DNA of 64,000 bases, from NCBI GenBank assembly GCA_024276675.1, contig JAJRWT010000081.1:62001-126000 (forward strand), read 5' to 3'. Positions 1 to 9,909 of the stretch are shown here, piece by piece. The stretch comes from Myxococcota bacterium. Lineage in GTDB: Bacteria; Myxococcota_A; UBA796; JAFGLY01. Under the pieces are notes generated by a model, which was not told the origin of the DNA, searched no databases, and was given only the letters and a program-made list of their open reading frames with translations. The position numbers and the translations under genes were made by a program. Position 1 is the first letter of the stretch. Each line of letters opens with the position of its first letter.

Positions 1-1904
1 GCATGTCGATGTCGGCCCCAGCCTCTGCGGGCGCCGCGGCCACCGGGCAGACACAGGACCAGTCCGCCACTCTCCTGTCCACAGCACGCTCCCAGGCCGC
101 TGAGTCCATCCGCCGACTCCCCTCCGGCGTGCAGGTGGGCCTTGTCACCACCGCTGGTGGCCCGGGAAGCCCATCCGGCAACACCGGGGCCTTGCGTCTC
201 ACACCGACGCTAACCGACGCCACGAAGCGCGTGGCCCGCATGGCCGAATCCATCCCCCCCACCTTCGAGGCCACTGATCTCACGGGAGCCCTTCGGCAGA
301 GCAGGGCTCTGCTGGCCGGCGAGCCAGGTGAAGTCCTGGTGTTCAGCGACGAGGCCGGTCCCACCCTGCTCTCCTCGTCCCTGGAAGAGATGGAACGACT
401 CCTGGCTTCGGGCAGCACGGTGATACCCAGGAAGCTCACGGCCCAAAACAACGACAACCTGTGCATAGCAAGCACCCAATATGCTGAGGGCATCGAAGGC
501 GGGAGCCTGAAGGTACAGGTCCTGAATTTCGGTTCCCGGCAGGTTGAAGCCACCCTCTCCGTTCGTCTCCCCGACGGACGTGAGATGAACGCCTTCGTCG
601 ACCTGCCCGCTGCCCAGGAACCTGCCCATCCTTCCGAGACCGACCTTCCGGGACCGCCGGGCAGGGCGCAAGAGCTGTTCACCATCCCTCCCGAGGTACA
701 GGGAGGGATCGCCAGCGTCCATGTGCTGGACAGCGGCCTGCAACAAGACGATTATCGCTACTTCCACTTGCCACGGGTGGGGGCCAGCCGCGTTCTGCTG
801 GTGGAAGGAGACCCGGGAGCATCCCCCACCCGATCCGAAACCTACTTCCTGGAACGAGCCCTGGCACCTTGGGGTGGGAAACGGAGCGGAGTAACGCCCG
901 ACATCATCGGGCCCGCGGGCATGGAATCCCTGGATCCCCGACGCCACCGGGTGGTAATCCTGGCGAACGTCTCGGAGCCGGGCCCGCTGGCCGCCGACCT
1001 GAACGCCTTCGTCCGCGCCGGCGGTGGCCTGGTCATCACCTGCGGAGACAACATCCTCCCCCAGCGCTACAACTCGGCTCTGGGCTCCCTGCTGCCCGCC
1101 ATGTTCAGAGAATCCAGGAACCTGGTGGGGCGCAACGCACTGGGGGTCTCCGTGCAGCCCCCAGACACCGGAGTTCCATTCTTTTCACCTTTTGGCAAGA
1201 AGGGCACCGGAAGCTTTGCGCTGGTACACTTCTATCGACTCATGACATTCGAGCCATTGCTGCGAGACCGCGATTCCAGGATACTCCTGGCAATGGAAAA
1301 TGGAATGCCCCTCCTGCTGGAAAGCCGGGTTGGCCGTGGCAGAGTGTTGGTCCTGGCCGGAACCGTGGACCTTGCATGGGGCAACCTTCCCGTACAGGCC
1401 GTCTTCGTCCCGCTGGTACAGAGGATCATCGCCTTCCTGGGCGCCCAGGGAGGTGAATCAGCATCGTTCCACAGTGGAACGACCGGCCAGACTCTCTCCA
1501 TACCACTTCCCCATCGCCGTCTTTCGCCCAGCGTCCAGGGACCGGACGGCAACACGGTGCCTTCAACGGTGTCAGGAGGCAGGCTGCTTTTCACTCCCAG
1601 GACTCCAGGGGCCTTCATCGTACATCTTCCCGGCTCCTCCCCCCTGGCCATGGTGGCGGTCAACACCCCTGCCCCGGAATCGGACCTGAGGCCCTACGGC
1701 TCCCTGAAGGAGCTGGAAGCAAGCGTGGATCCGACCCTGTTTCAGAGCCAGGTGGAGTTGGGACCGTGGCTGCTGATCACGGCACTGGTGCTGCTCCTGC
1801 TGCAAGCCCTGGTAGCGAGCAAAGCAGCCGATTCGGGAAACGGACGGCGCCACGCGCAAAGCGTGTCCACCGCAGCCGCCCACGGGACGCCCATTCCGGA
1901 ATGA
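1..1904 (+). CDS. BatA-like VWA-domain membrane protein, 5' truncated by window edge
   Basis: The reading frame is already open at the first base and the visible part is about 633 residues. The first codons read S-M-S-M-S, which fits the end of a von Willebrand A MIDAS motif (DxSxS), so the N-terminal membrane segment and the start of the VWA fold lie outside the window. A VWA remainder is followed by a glutamine-amidotransferase-like segment (around residues 260-350) typical of large BatA/VWA proteins, and one strong transmembrane helix sits near the C-terminus (about residues 590-610). In many bacteria this family is encoded beside MoxR ATPase and DUF58 genes, which may lie upstream. The downstream VWA (5730) and DUF4159 (4957) genes belong to the same conserved envelope set. 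The role in this organism is inferred, not seen. Confidence 0.8.
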   Translation, partial: MSMSAPASAGAAATGQTQDQSATLLSTARSQAAESIRRLPSGVQVGLVTTAGGPGSPSGNTGALRLTPTLTDATKRVARMAESIPPTFEATDLTGALRQSRALLAGEPGEVLVFSDEAGPTLLSSSLEEMERLLASGSTVIPRKLTAQNNDNLCIASTQYAEGIEGGSLKVQVLNFGSRQVEATLSVRLPDGREMNAFVDLPAAQEPAHPSETDLPGPPGRAQELFTIPPEVQGGIASVHVLDSGLQQDDYRYFHLPRVGASRVLLVEGDPGASPTRSETYFLERALAPWGGKRSGVTPDIIGPAGMESLDPRRHRVVILANVSEPGPLAADLNAFVRAGGGLVITCGDNILPQRYNSALGSLLPAMFRESRNLVGRNALGVSVQPPDTGVPFFSPFGKKGTGSFALVHFYRLMTFEPLLRDRDSRILLAMENGMPLLLESRVGRGRVLVLAGTVDLAWGNLPVQAVFVPLVQRIIAFLGAQGGESASFHSGTTGQTLSIPLPHRRLSPSVQGPDGNTVPSTVSGGRLLFTPRTPGAFIVHLPGSSPLAMVAVNTPAPESDLRPYGSLKELEASVDPTLFQSQVELGPWLLITALVLLLLQALVASKAADSGNGRRHAQSVSTAAAHGTPIPE

Positions 1905-1991
1905 CTCATCATGGCCCCGTTGCCGCCCTGCAACCCGCTACCGACGCAACGATGACTGCAAAGGTGCTATCATCCCCTCAGGAGGCAAATC

Positions 1992-3977
1992 ATGATGTTC
2001 ATCCCCTTGCTCATCGTCACAGCCCTGGCAGCAACACCCGATCAACTGGCCCAGGCATGGTACCTGGTCCAAACCGACAGACTCCAGCAGGCATCCGCTA
2101 TCGCTGTGGCTGCCCTGAACGAGAATCCCCACGACTTCCAGGCTCACCGGCTCTACTTTCAAATAATGGAAGAAGCCCTGCACGAAGGCGGCCCCCTGGA
2201 GTTCCAGTATCGCAACTGGGTGGAAAGAGAACCCGACAATCTCATCGCCCGGGTCTCCCTGGCGGGGATCATGTCAGGTGTTCACAAGGAACCAGGCGAC
2301 TGGTGCCAGGAAATCCAGGGGCTCCTCAGCCCGTTGCCCGAGGATACGGGCATCCGGTTCTGGGCCTTGCGATACATGTATTCGGCCGCCGAAATCTGCC
2401 ATATGGACCGGGCCGATCTCAGGCAGGAGCTTCTGGACCTGGCCAAGGTGACCCCTACGGCTCTGGGTTTCGGACTCAGGCTGCGCATGGAAGAAGGCCA
2501 CGTGGACGCCGACCTGGCCGCCGACCTGCGCACGTTCTACACCATGGAACCGTGGAACGTCGCCTACCCCGGTGATCTCTGGCGAGACGGACTGAAGGGC
2601 CCGGCTCTGAAGCAAGCCCGAAACGACGCCTTGTCAGCGGCTCGCGAAGCCCTCAAATCCGACCAGCCCGCCTGTGCCTACGGCGCCTTCCAACTCTTCC
2701 GGCTGGCCCAGAACGACCCCGGCATGGTGGCCGCGGAAAACCGCCTGTCGGAGCTTGACCACCAGTGGTACACCAGTGAGAGCGGCTGGAAAAACGAGCC
2801 GGGTTCCCATGCCGACTACAAGGAACGCAGCCATCTGGAGATCGATCTCGAATGGGCCAGACACAAAGCCTCCCCGGAATCGGCAAAAGAAGCCCTCGCG
2901 CAGTTGGGAACGCGCATTCCACCCGACGGCCCCTTGAAGGCAATCTGGCTGAAGGAGATGGGATTCGTGTTCATGAGAGAAGGCCTGGATGGCGAGAGCT
3001 TCAAAACATTCAAGGCTGCGTGGCAAGAAGACCCTTCCAACCCCGATATCGCCAACGCCTTCGCCTACACTGCGGCACTTCAGGGCAAGGAGCTGGATCT
3101 GGCCCTGGTGGTGATGGACTCGGTCCTGAAGGACATCGCTCCATACGACGCCTGGAACGACCACGATGACCGGGCTTACGACGGCTGGGCCGAGAGCATA
3201 CGCGACGACGTCGCCGCCCGCCTGGACACCAGAGCATGGATCCTCCACCAGTTGGGACGATCCGAGGAAGCCGCGGCGGTCCTGCAACGAGCTTTGCTCC
3301 TCGCATTTACGCCCGAACCCATCATCCACCAACACCTGGGCCTGGTCCTGCTGGCCCTTGGCAGGGAAGACGCGGCGCTGGAACAGTTGGGCAGGGGACT
3401 GGCCTTGGGGCCATCCGACGAAGAACAACTGGACGAGTTGGCCAGAGAGCAGGCGGAGAGCCTGTTCCAGGACCATCGCTGGTCACCCGGTGGGTTCGAT
3501 TGTTGGCTGTCTTCCCGTCTTCCGCCCTCCGCTGCCCCGGTGGACAGAAGCGGCGATACCATCGAGGATCTCTCCTTCATCGTCGATGGCAAGGAACGGC
3601 ACCTCTCCGATTTCGCCGCCCCCAGGGTACTGCTGTTGTGGTCCGGCAAGAGCCGTGCCTTCACACAGGCCTTGCCCTACTGGAAAGAGATCGCAAAGAA
3701 ATACCGCAAGACGGATGTCCAGATGCTTGCCATCTCAGTGGACGACGATCCCCACAGGGCCGAAGCTTTCTGTAGCGGCTACAAGCTGCCTCCGTTCCTC
3801 CTGGGCTGGGCCGGGCCCACGGCTCTCCACGAGTTGAAGACAAAAGATATCCCCCAGATGTTCGTGCTGGATCCCCAGGGAGTCATCACTGGCTCATTCT
3901 CCGGCTACATACGCGCCGATGATCATCGAATCGAAGAGTGGGTGGATGCCATCCTGCTTCGGGAGCCGCCCCTGTAG
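1992..3977 (+). CDS. Exported TPR protein with C-terminal redoxin-like domain lacking CxxC
   Basis: This 661-residue protein begins with a short hydrophobic signal (MMFIPLLIVTALAA), so it is probably exported. The start is fixed by an AGGAGG site six bases before ATG. Residues about 20-500 are helical and TPR-like. Residues about 525-655 look like an AhpC/thioredoxin-type fold, with the usual segment after a first strand (VLLLWSG) and a terminal IPQMFVLDPQG. The position where thioredoxins carry WCxxC reads WSGKSR, so the domain cannot do disulfide chemistry at that site and is more likely a structural or binding domain. It sits between two VWA-family genes in a same-strand run. The exact partner is unknown. 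Confidence 0.75.
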   Translation: MMFIPLLIVTALAATPDQLAQAWYLVQTDRLQQASAIAVAALNENPHDFQAHRLYFQIMEEALHEGGPLEFQYRNWVEREPDNLIARVSLAGIMSGVHKEPGDWCQEIQGLLSPLPEDTGIRFWALRYMYSAAEICHMDRADLRQELLDLAKVTPTALGFGLRLRMEEGHVDADLAADLRTFYTMEPWNVAYPGDLWRDGLKGPALKQARNDALSAAREALKSDQPACAYGAFQLFRLAQNDPGMVAAENRLSELDHQWYTSESGWKNEPGSHADYKERSHLEIDLEWARHKASPESAKEALAQLGTRIPPDGPLKAIWLKEMGFVFMREGLDGESFKTFKAAWQEDPSNPDIANAFAYTAALQGKELDLALVVMDSVLKDIAPYDAWNDHDDRAYDGWAESIRDDVAARLDTRAWILHQLGRSEEAAAVLQRALLLAFTPEPIIHQHLGLVLLALGREDAALEQLGRGLALGPSDEEQLDELAREQAESLFQDHRWSPGGFDCWLSSRLPPSAAPVDRSGDTIEDLSFIVDGKERHLSDFAAPRVLLLWSGKSRAFTQALPYWKEIAKKYRKTDVQMLAISVDDDPHRAEAFCSGYKLPPFLLGWAGPTALHELKTKDIPQMFVLDPQGVITGSFSGYIRADDHRIEEWVDAILLREPPL

Positions 3978-4183
3978 CAGCCGCAACGCCAGGAAACAGG
4001 GCTGGCCGCCGGCTCCTCTATTTCGAGTTATTCCACGTTGGTCCAGGGCACTGTTCCGCCGGTCTACATGTGCCAGGAACAGGGCTGCAACCCGACGGGT
4101 CGTTCTCCAGTCCCCCGAGAGGACAATCCACGCACTGTGCTATGGGCGCCCACCTCCAACCACACCATACTGGAATTCCCCCC

Positions 4184-4963
4184 ATGATTGCCACCGAACT
4201 ACTGGATTCCGCCCAGCCGGCCCTCTCCAGGCGCAGGGTAGTGGACCTGCGCATTGGACTCACCTACACCGCCGTCTTGTTGGACGACGGCAGTTGCGGA
4301 GTCGCCGGAACGGTCCGCCGGGAAGCCCCCTCCTGCTGCTCCGTGCTGTGCAGGGCCGGCGACCTGAAGGGCGTGGCTGCCCAGGAGTTGGCTTCCGGAG
4401 TCACCGGCCAGGATCCCGTCGCGACCGCACTGGGAATCGCCACCATCAACGCCACTACCAACGCCACCATCGATACTGGGGCTGATACCGGCCCCGGCCC
4501 CCTGGACGTCCTCCCCATAGACGGTGCCAGGGTTGGCATGGTGGGGTACTTCGAGCCCTTTGCCAGGGAACTGCGCGCAAGGAGTACTGAGCTGCACATC
4601 TGTGAAAAGCGACTTTCCCGGGGTACCGGCACCCTGCCGGACTGGGTGGCTGATCAACTCCTGCCACGATGCGACCTGGTGATCATCACGTCGCTGGCCC
4701 TGGTGAATGGCACACTGGACCACCTGTTGGCGCTCTGCCAGGGCGAAGTGGCCCTGGTGGGCCCAACGACCCCCATGAGCCAGGTACTGTTTGAGCACGG
4801 CGTGGACCACCTGTTTGGAAGCGTCGTGCTGGACGGGCCCGCAATCCTCGACGTGGTGAGCCAGGCCGGGGGGACACATCGCTTCAAGAAAGCCACCAGG
4901 AAGGTTTACCTGGCCAACCCGCACAAGCCACCCGGAAAGGGCTCCACGGTACTGTCTTGCTGA
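4184..4963 (+). CDS. DUF364 (Rossmann-like, putative heavy-metal chelation) family protein
   Basis: The protein has 259 residues. The first ~90 match the alpha/beta layout of the DUF4213 N-terminal region and the remainder matches DUF364: a glycine-rich turn (GARVGMVGYFEPF), a segment CDLVIITSLALVNGTLDHLL, and the C-terminal GGTHRFKK block. Members are proposed to bind metals or metal cofactors, but no reaction is established. The chosen ATG is the first in frame that gives a family-like N-terminus; an in-frame extension upstream has no family character. The ribosome site is weak (GGAATT). Its stop overlaps the TTG start of the next gene by seven bases, so translation is probably coupled. Why a DUF364 protein sits among VWA-system genes is not clear. 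Confidence 0.75.
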   Translation: MIATELLDSAQPALSRRRVVDLRIGLTYTAVLLDDGSCGVAGTVRREAPSCCSVLCRAGDLKGVAAQELASGVTGQDPVATALGIATINATTNATIDTGADTGPGPLDVLPIDGARVGMVGYFEPFARELRARSTELHICEKRLSRGTGTLPDWVADQLLPRCDLVIITSLALVNGTLDHLLALCQGEVALVGPTTPMSQVLFEHGVDHLFGSVVLDGPAILDVVSQAGGTHRFKKATRKVYLANPHKPPGKGSTVLSC

Positions 4964-5733
4964 AAGCCCAACGATTCACGCGGCGCCACCTCATTCAGGG
5001 TGCTGCCGCCGCACTCGCGATACTGCTGCCGAGCCCTGCTGCGCTCTGGGCCCTGGGGAATGCCTCCAAGCTGGATCTGGCCGAAATAATCCTGCCGGCG
5101 GGTCTCGCCAGACGAAGCTCCGCGTGGGTGCGCCTGCTCCATGAACTCGTACAGACCACCAGCATCGAGGCCCTTCCGCAAACCACCCAACTGGGCCCAT
5201 CCGATCCGGCACTCTTCGACCACCCCCTTGCCGTCATGGCCGGAGCCGGCCAGATGTCGGACCTGAACGAAGACGAGGTCATCCAACTCTCCCGCTTCCT
5301 TCGCTACGGGGGTTTCCTCTTCGTGGACGACACCAGCGGAACCCTGGACAGCCCCTTCGACAGCAGTTTTCGCCAACTGTGCCGCCGCCTCTTTCCCAAC
5401 CGCCCTCTGTCTGTCCTGCCATCCGACCACAGCGTCTACCGCAGCTTCTTCCTCATCGAAAAGCCCGTGGGGCGCCTGGCCATCTCGCCATACCTGGAAG
5501 GCATCTCCACCGGCGAGACCACGCCCCTTATCTACAGCAGGAACGACGTCTCAGGTGCTCTCGCCCGCTCCCCCGACGGTCGCGATGCTTTCCAGGTACT
5601 GCCCGGCGGCGACCTTCAAAGGCGCGAGGCCACCAAGCTGGGGATCAACCTGCTCGTCTACGCCCTTACATCCAACTACAAGAAAGACATGGCCCATGTC
5701 AGGCGCCTGATGCTGGAGGGGCGCCTGCCATGA
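4957..5733 (+). CDS. DUF4159 domain protein with Tat-like signal
   Basis: This 258-residue protein starts at a TTG that overlaps the previous stop. The N-terminus contains RRHLIQGAAAALAILLP, a twin-arginine style signal followed by a hydrophobic stretch, so export is likely. The body matches DUF4159: an LSRFLRYGGFLFVDD segment in the middle and an R-S-pattern C-terminus (NLLVYALTSNYKKD). DUF4159 proteins recur next to VWA/BatA and MoxR genes and are thought to belong to an envelope complex whose function is unknown. The gene's stop overlaps the ATG of the next VWA gene in an ATGA arrangement, which strongly implies one transcript and coupled translation. Confidence 0.85.
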   Translation: MLKAQRFTRRHLIQGAAAALAILLPSPAALWALGNASKLDLAEIILPAGLARRSSAWVRLLHELVQTTSIEALPQTTQLGPSDPALFDHPLAVMAGAGQMSDLNEDEVIQLSRFLRYGGFLFVDDTSGTLDSPFDSSFRQLCRRLFPNRPLSVLPSDHSVYRSFFLIEKPVGRLAISPYLEGISTGETTPLIYSRNDVSGALARSPDGRDAFQVLPGGDLQRREATKLGINLLVYALTSNYKKDMAHVRRLMLEGRLP

Positions 5734-8018
5734 ACGCCCACATGGTCCACGTGCTCAACTGGCTTCTGGGCACTTCCAACCTGGACTTCCAGCACATAGA
5801 CTGGATGACTTCGCCCACGTTCCTCCTGATGTCGGCCCTGTGCCTGGGTATCGTGGCCATTGTCGCCTGGCTCACCGCCAGGGGCAGCAGCCATCGGATC
5901 CTCCAGACCCTCCTCCTGTTGCCGGCCCTGCTGGCCATGATGTGGGCCCTATCCGACCCTGTCATGGTGGAGTCCGCAGGCCACGAGGAACCCGGACGCT
6001 TCGTCATACTGCTGGACAACAGCCTGTCCATGGGCGTAACCGACGGCTCGGCATCCCGCTCCGACGCCGTTCTCCCCATCGTCGAATCCATTGACCAACC
6101 AGCCACGGAGCTGCTGCTGTTCGGACAGGAGGTCAGCGCTGGAGGACTACCCGACTACTCGCAGCACGACACCGATCTGGCCCAGGCCTTCCAGGCGCTC
6201 CGTGACCGCTACGCCGGGGAACGACTTTCTGGCATTGCACTGATCACCGACGGAGCAGACCACGGGCAGCTACGGGCAACATGGAAAGAGAATGGCGTCA
6301 TCCCGCAACTCGATCTCCCGGGACCACTCACCATCTACGCGGTGGGAAACCAGGAGGACATCGTAGATCTGTCGGTTGTGGACTTGTCCGCGGGGGACTT
6401 CGCGTTCATCAGGGCCCCTTTCAATATCAAGGCCACCATCAAAGGCATTGGCCTGGATTCACAACGTTTTCCAGTAACTCTCACCAGGGACGGCTCCCTG
6501 GAGCAACGCGGTGAAGTCACCCTCGATGAAGACGGTAAGGCCAGGATTTCGTTCCGCGTGCTGCCCACCGCGGTGGGTCGCTTCGCATACCAGGTGAACC
6601 TGCCGGCAGTGGATGATGATGCCGTCCCATCCAACGACAGCCTGTCGGTGGTGGTGCGGGTGGTCAGGGACCGAATGCGCGTTCTCCAGGTCTGCGGTGC
6701 CCCATCGCCGGACGAGAAGTTCCTGCGCCTCTTCCTGAAACAGGACCCAGCCATCGACCTGGTTTCGTTCTTCATCATGCGCACGGAGGAAGACCTGGGC
6801 GCTGGCTACGACTCCCACGAGCTTTCGCTCATCCCCTTCCCATACGAGCAACTCTTCAGCCAGGAGCTGTGGTCCTTCGACCTGATCTTCTTTCAGAACT
6901 TCGACTACGCTCCCTACTTTGGCTGGAAAGCACCGCAGCTTCTGGAGAACGTGGCTGACTACGTAAAACAGGGGGGAGCCCTGGTGATGCTGGGTGGTGA
7001 CCGCAGCTTCGACCTGGGCCAGTACGCCGGTACGGCCATAGCCGAAATCCTGCCCGTTCGTCTGGGCGTAGATGGCGATCCCGTTGATACTGCCCCTTTC
7101 ACCCCCGCTCTCACCGCCCCTGGGTCCCGCCATCCCATAACCTTTCTGGCCGCCGACTCCGACGAAAACCTCTCGACATGGTCTCGGCTCTCTCCCCTGG
7201 ACGGTCTCAACCTCACGTCCGGCGCCAGCAGCGATGCAGCCGTCCTGTTGGCACACCCGACCATCCGTGCCCCCGACGGCACGCCCATGCCCGTGCTCGC
7301 CATACGCCAGGTGGGAAAAGGCAGGACCATGGCCTTCACCAGCGATTCTTCTTGGCGCTGGTCCTTTGCAGAAGCCGGCCTGGGCCACGGCAACCAGGTC
7401 TACCTGCGATTCTGGAAACAAGCCATGAGCTGGCTGGTGGGTGATCCCGACACCCAACGGGTGACCATCGACACGGATCTGGACAACTATCGCACCGGTG
7501 ACGAAATCCGCGTAGTTGTCACCGTGCGGGATCTGTCATTCGGCCCGCTGGAGGGAGTCCTGGTGGACTGCCAGCACCAGGGGCCCGACCTGCAATCGGA
7601 TCCCGTATTGGGGAACACCTCGCTTGAAGCCACGACCGATGCCCAGGGGCAAGCGACCTTCTCCTTCAAAGCCACGGTGCCGGGGTCCCACAGGTTGAAG
7701 ATCCGGGCCACAGATCCGGATGATCCCGACAAACAAGCATTCTTCGAAGGAGACACGGTTGTCGCCGTCACCAGCAGAGAACCCGAACTGGCGGACATCC
7801 TCCCGGACCACGCGTTCCTGGCGGCGCTGGCCACGGCCCAGTCTGTCAGGCTATACGGTCCAGGTGAAACCGGGCCGGCTCTGCTGGACGAAGAAGCCGG
7901 GCGATGGATCGAGGAGGACCGTTCACAATCCCTTGCCACCGTACCGCTGGTGATCCTGGTCTTCGGTGTGTTCGCATCTCTCTCCTGGTGGGTACGACGC
8001 AAGGGGGGCGCCAGGTAG
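5730..8018 (+). CDS. Large VWA / glutamine-amidotransferase-like membrane protein
   Basis: The ATG at 5730 overlaps the DUF4159 stop (ATGA), giving 762 residues; a longer in-frame reading exists but would run through the upstream gene. Two hydrophobic helices lie near residues 30-75. A VWA domain follows with a complete MIDAS start (DNSLSMG, about residue 95). The middle contains a class I amidotransferase-like segment (GGALVMLGGDRSFDLG), then an Ig-like carboxypeptidase-type domain, and a last transmembrane helix near the C-terminus (VILVFGVFASLSWWV). This is the typical architecture of the large VWA partner in MoxR/BatA/DUF4159 clusters. It probably faces the periplasm. The substrate is unknown. 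Confidence 0.85.
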   Translation: MNAHMVHVLNWLLGTSNLDFQHIDWMTSPTFLLMSALCLGIVAIVAWLTARGSSHRILQTLLLLPALLAMMWALSDPVMVESAGHEEPGRFVILLDNSLSMGVTDGSASRSDAVLPIVESIDQPATELLLFGQEVSAGGLPDYSQHDTDLAQAFQALRDRYAGERLSGIALITDGADHGQLRATWKENGVIPQLDLPGPLTIYAVGNQEDIVDLSVVDLSAGDFAFIRAPFNIKATIKGIGLDSQRFPVTLTRDGSLEQRGEVTLDEDGKARISFRVLPTAVGRFAYQVNLPAVDDDAVPSNDSLSVVVRVVRDRMRVLQVCGAPSPDEKFLRLFLKQDPAIDLVSFFIMRTEEDLGAGYDSHELSLIPFPYEQLFSQELWSFDLIFFQNFDYAPYFGWKAPQLLENVADYVKQGGALVMLGGDRSFDLGQYAGTAIAEILPVRLGVDGDPVDTAPFTPALTAPGSRHPITFLAADSDENLSTWSRLSPLDGLNLTSGASSDAAVLLAHPTIRAPDGTPMPVLAIRQVGKGRTMAFTSDSSWRWSFAEAGLGHGNQVYLRFWKQAMSWLVGDPDTQRVTIDTDLDNYRTGDEIRVVVTVRDLSFGPLEGVLVDCQHQGPDLQSDPVLGNTSLEATTDAQGQATFSFKATVPGSHRLKIRATDPDDPDKQAFFEGDTVVAVTSREPELADILPDHAFLAALATAQSVRLYGPGETGPALLDEEAGRWIEEDRSQSLATVPLVILVFGVFASLSWWVRRKGGAR

Positions 8019-8034
8019 AAACAGGGAGAACAAC

Positions 8035-9909
8035 GTGGTGGACATAATAGTCGTGGGTGCGGGACACGCTGGTTGCGAGGCGGCAGTCGCTGCGGCTCGC
8101 CTGGGCAGCTCCGTCGTCATGGTAACCCTCCACCTGGAAAACATCGCCCGCCTGTCCTGCAACCCGGCGGTCGGTGGACTTGGCAAGGGGCACCTGGTGC
8201 GTGAGATCGACGCCCTGGGTGGGGTAATGGCCAGAGTCGCCGATGCTGCCACGATACATTTTCGTCACCTGAACACCCGCAAGGGACTGGCAGTACGCTC
8301 CAGCCGCGCCCAGGTGGACATCCGCCTCTACCCCAGGACCATGACCGATCTCCTCGAATCCACCCCCGGCCTCCGGATATTGCAGGGGGAGGTCATGGAC
8401 ATCATGGTCGACGCCGGCGCAGTCCAGGGCGTGGTCCTGTCGGATGGCAGCCTGATCCCGGCCAGGAAGGTAATAGTCGCCACCGGCACGTTCCTCTCCG
8501 CGCTGTTGCACCACGGCATGAACAGCACCCCCGGCGGCCGGCGGGGCGAGAAGCCCTCATCGGGCCTCTCCGCGAGCATGAAAACCCTCGGTATTCGAAT
8601 GGGGCGCTTGAAGACCGGCACCCCCCCCCGGCTGGATGGGCGCACCATCGACTGGAGCCGCTTGCAGCGCCAGGCGGGCCTGCCGCCGGGTCATCATTTT
8701 TCCTTCGCCCCCCCTCCCCCGGCCCTGCCCCGCAGGGATTGCTTCATCACCTGGACCCAGCCCGAGTCCCACGACATCATCCGGGACTCTCTCCACCGCG
8801 CTCCCCTGTTCACCGGCGCCATCAAGGGCACCGGCCCGCGATATTGCCCCTCCATCGAAGACAAGGTGGTCCGTTTCCCCAACAGGGAGAGGCACCTCCT
8901 GTTCCTGGAACCCGAGAGCCTTTCAACCCATCGCTACTACGTGAACGGGCTGTCCACGTCACTTCCCCACGACGTGCAGGAGCAGGTGCTCAGGAGTATT
9001 CCCGGCTTGGAGCAAGCGAAGATCCTCCAGTACGGGTATGCCGTCGAATACGACTACGCCGATCCCCGCTGCCTGGGCAGGGATCTCCAGCACGAGGAGA
9101 CCCGCGGACTCTACCTGGCCGGGCAGGTCTGTGGCACAAGCGGCTACGAAGAAGCCGCCGCCCAGGGCCTGGTAGCGGGGATCTCCGCCGCCAGGGACGA
9201 GCCTTTCCTGCTGGCCAGGTACCAGGCCTATACGGGTGTACTCGTGGACGACATCGTGAGCCGTGGCATCGGTGGCGAACCCTATCGAATGTTCACCAGC
9301 AGAGCGGAGTTCCGACTCAGCCTCAGGGAAGACAACGCCGACAGGCGACTCACTCCCCTGGGCCGACGCATCGGCCTCGTTGGCGATGCCTCCTGGGATC
9401 GGTTCCAGCGCAAGATGGAGATCATCGAATCCACCTCCCGACTCCTGGCTTCCGCCAGGACGGGACCAGGTGCCACAGGCCTGCCCCCGGGTACTCCAAC
9501 ACCCGCCCGCACCATGAGCCTGGAAGAATTCATTCGCCGCCCAGGCGTCGATTGGAACACCATCACTGCCCTGGCCCCCGAGTTGGAAAGCGTCCCGGCT
9601 GAATGCGCGGAGCAGGTCGTCACCGACATCAAGTACAAGGGCTATATCCAGAGGGATCAACGGCGCGCCGCCGAGGCCAGCCGAATGGAGAACATGGTCA
9701 TTCCAGCCGACCTGTTGGACTCGGAACTGCCAGGCATCTCCATCGAGATCCGCCAGCGGCTTCAATCCCTGCACCCTCGAAACCTGGGGGACGCCTCGCG
9801 CATCCCCGGTATGACCCCGGCCGCCATTCACCTGCTGGCGGTACACATTGCCAGGAGAGTCGGCCACAGCAGCGCGCCGCAGCCTGGAACAGGTCCACGA
9901 TGCCCATGA
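8035..9909 (+). CDS. mnmG: tRNA uridine-5-carboxymethylaminomethyl(34) synthesis enzyme MnmG
   Basis: The 624-residue protein is the FAD-dependent half of the MnmE-MnmG complex that modifies the wobble uridine of several tRNAs. The N-terminal dinucleotide motif VVGAGHAGCEAA, the signature CNPAVGGLGKGHLVREID, and the GTSGYEEAAAQGL segment are all present, and length matches the family (about 620-630). I chose the GTG at 8035 because AGGGAG lies seven bases upstream; a GTG three bases later is possible. The C-terminal helical region that contacts MnmE is complete. The gene overlaps rsmG, the classical gidA-gidB pair. mnmE itself is not in the window. Confidence 0.95.
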   Translation: MVDIIVVGAGHAGCEAAVAAARLGSSVVMVTLHLENIARLSCNPAVGGLGKGHLVREIDALGGVMARVADAATIHFRHLNTRKGLAVRSSRAQVDIRLYPRTMTDLLESTPGLRILQGEVMDIMVDAGAVQGVVLSDGSLIPARKVIVATGTFLSALLHHGMNSTPGGRRGEKPSSGLSASMKTLGIRMGRLKTGTPPRLDGRTIDWSRLQRQAGLPPGHHFSFAPPPPALPRRDCFITWTQPESHDIIRDSLHRAPLFTGAIKGTGPRYCPSIEDKVVRFPNRERHLLFLEPESLSTHRYYVNGLSTSLPHDVQEQVLRSIPGLEQAKILQYGYAVEYDYADPRCLGRDLQHEETRGLYLAGQVCGTSGYEEAAAQGLVAGISAARDEPFLLARYQAYTGVLVDDIVSRGIGGEPYRMFTSRAEFRLSLREDNADRRLTPLGRRIGLVGDASWDRFQRKMEIIESTSRLLASARTGPGATGLPPGTPTPARTMSLEEFIRRPGVDWNTITALAPELESVPAECAEQVVTDIKYKGYIQRDQRRAAEASRMENMVIPADLLDSELPGISIEIRQRLQSLHPRNLGDASRIPGMTPAAIHLLAVHIARRVGHSSAPQPGTGPRCP

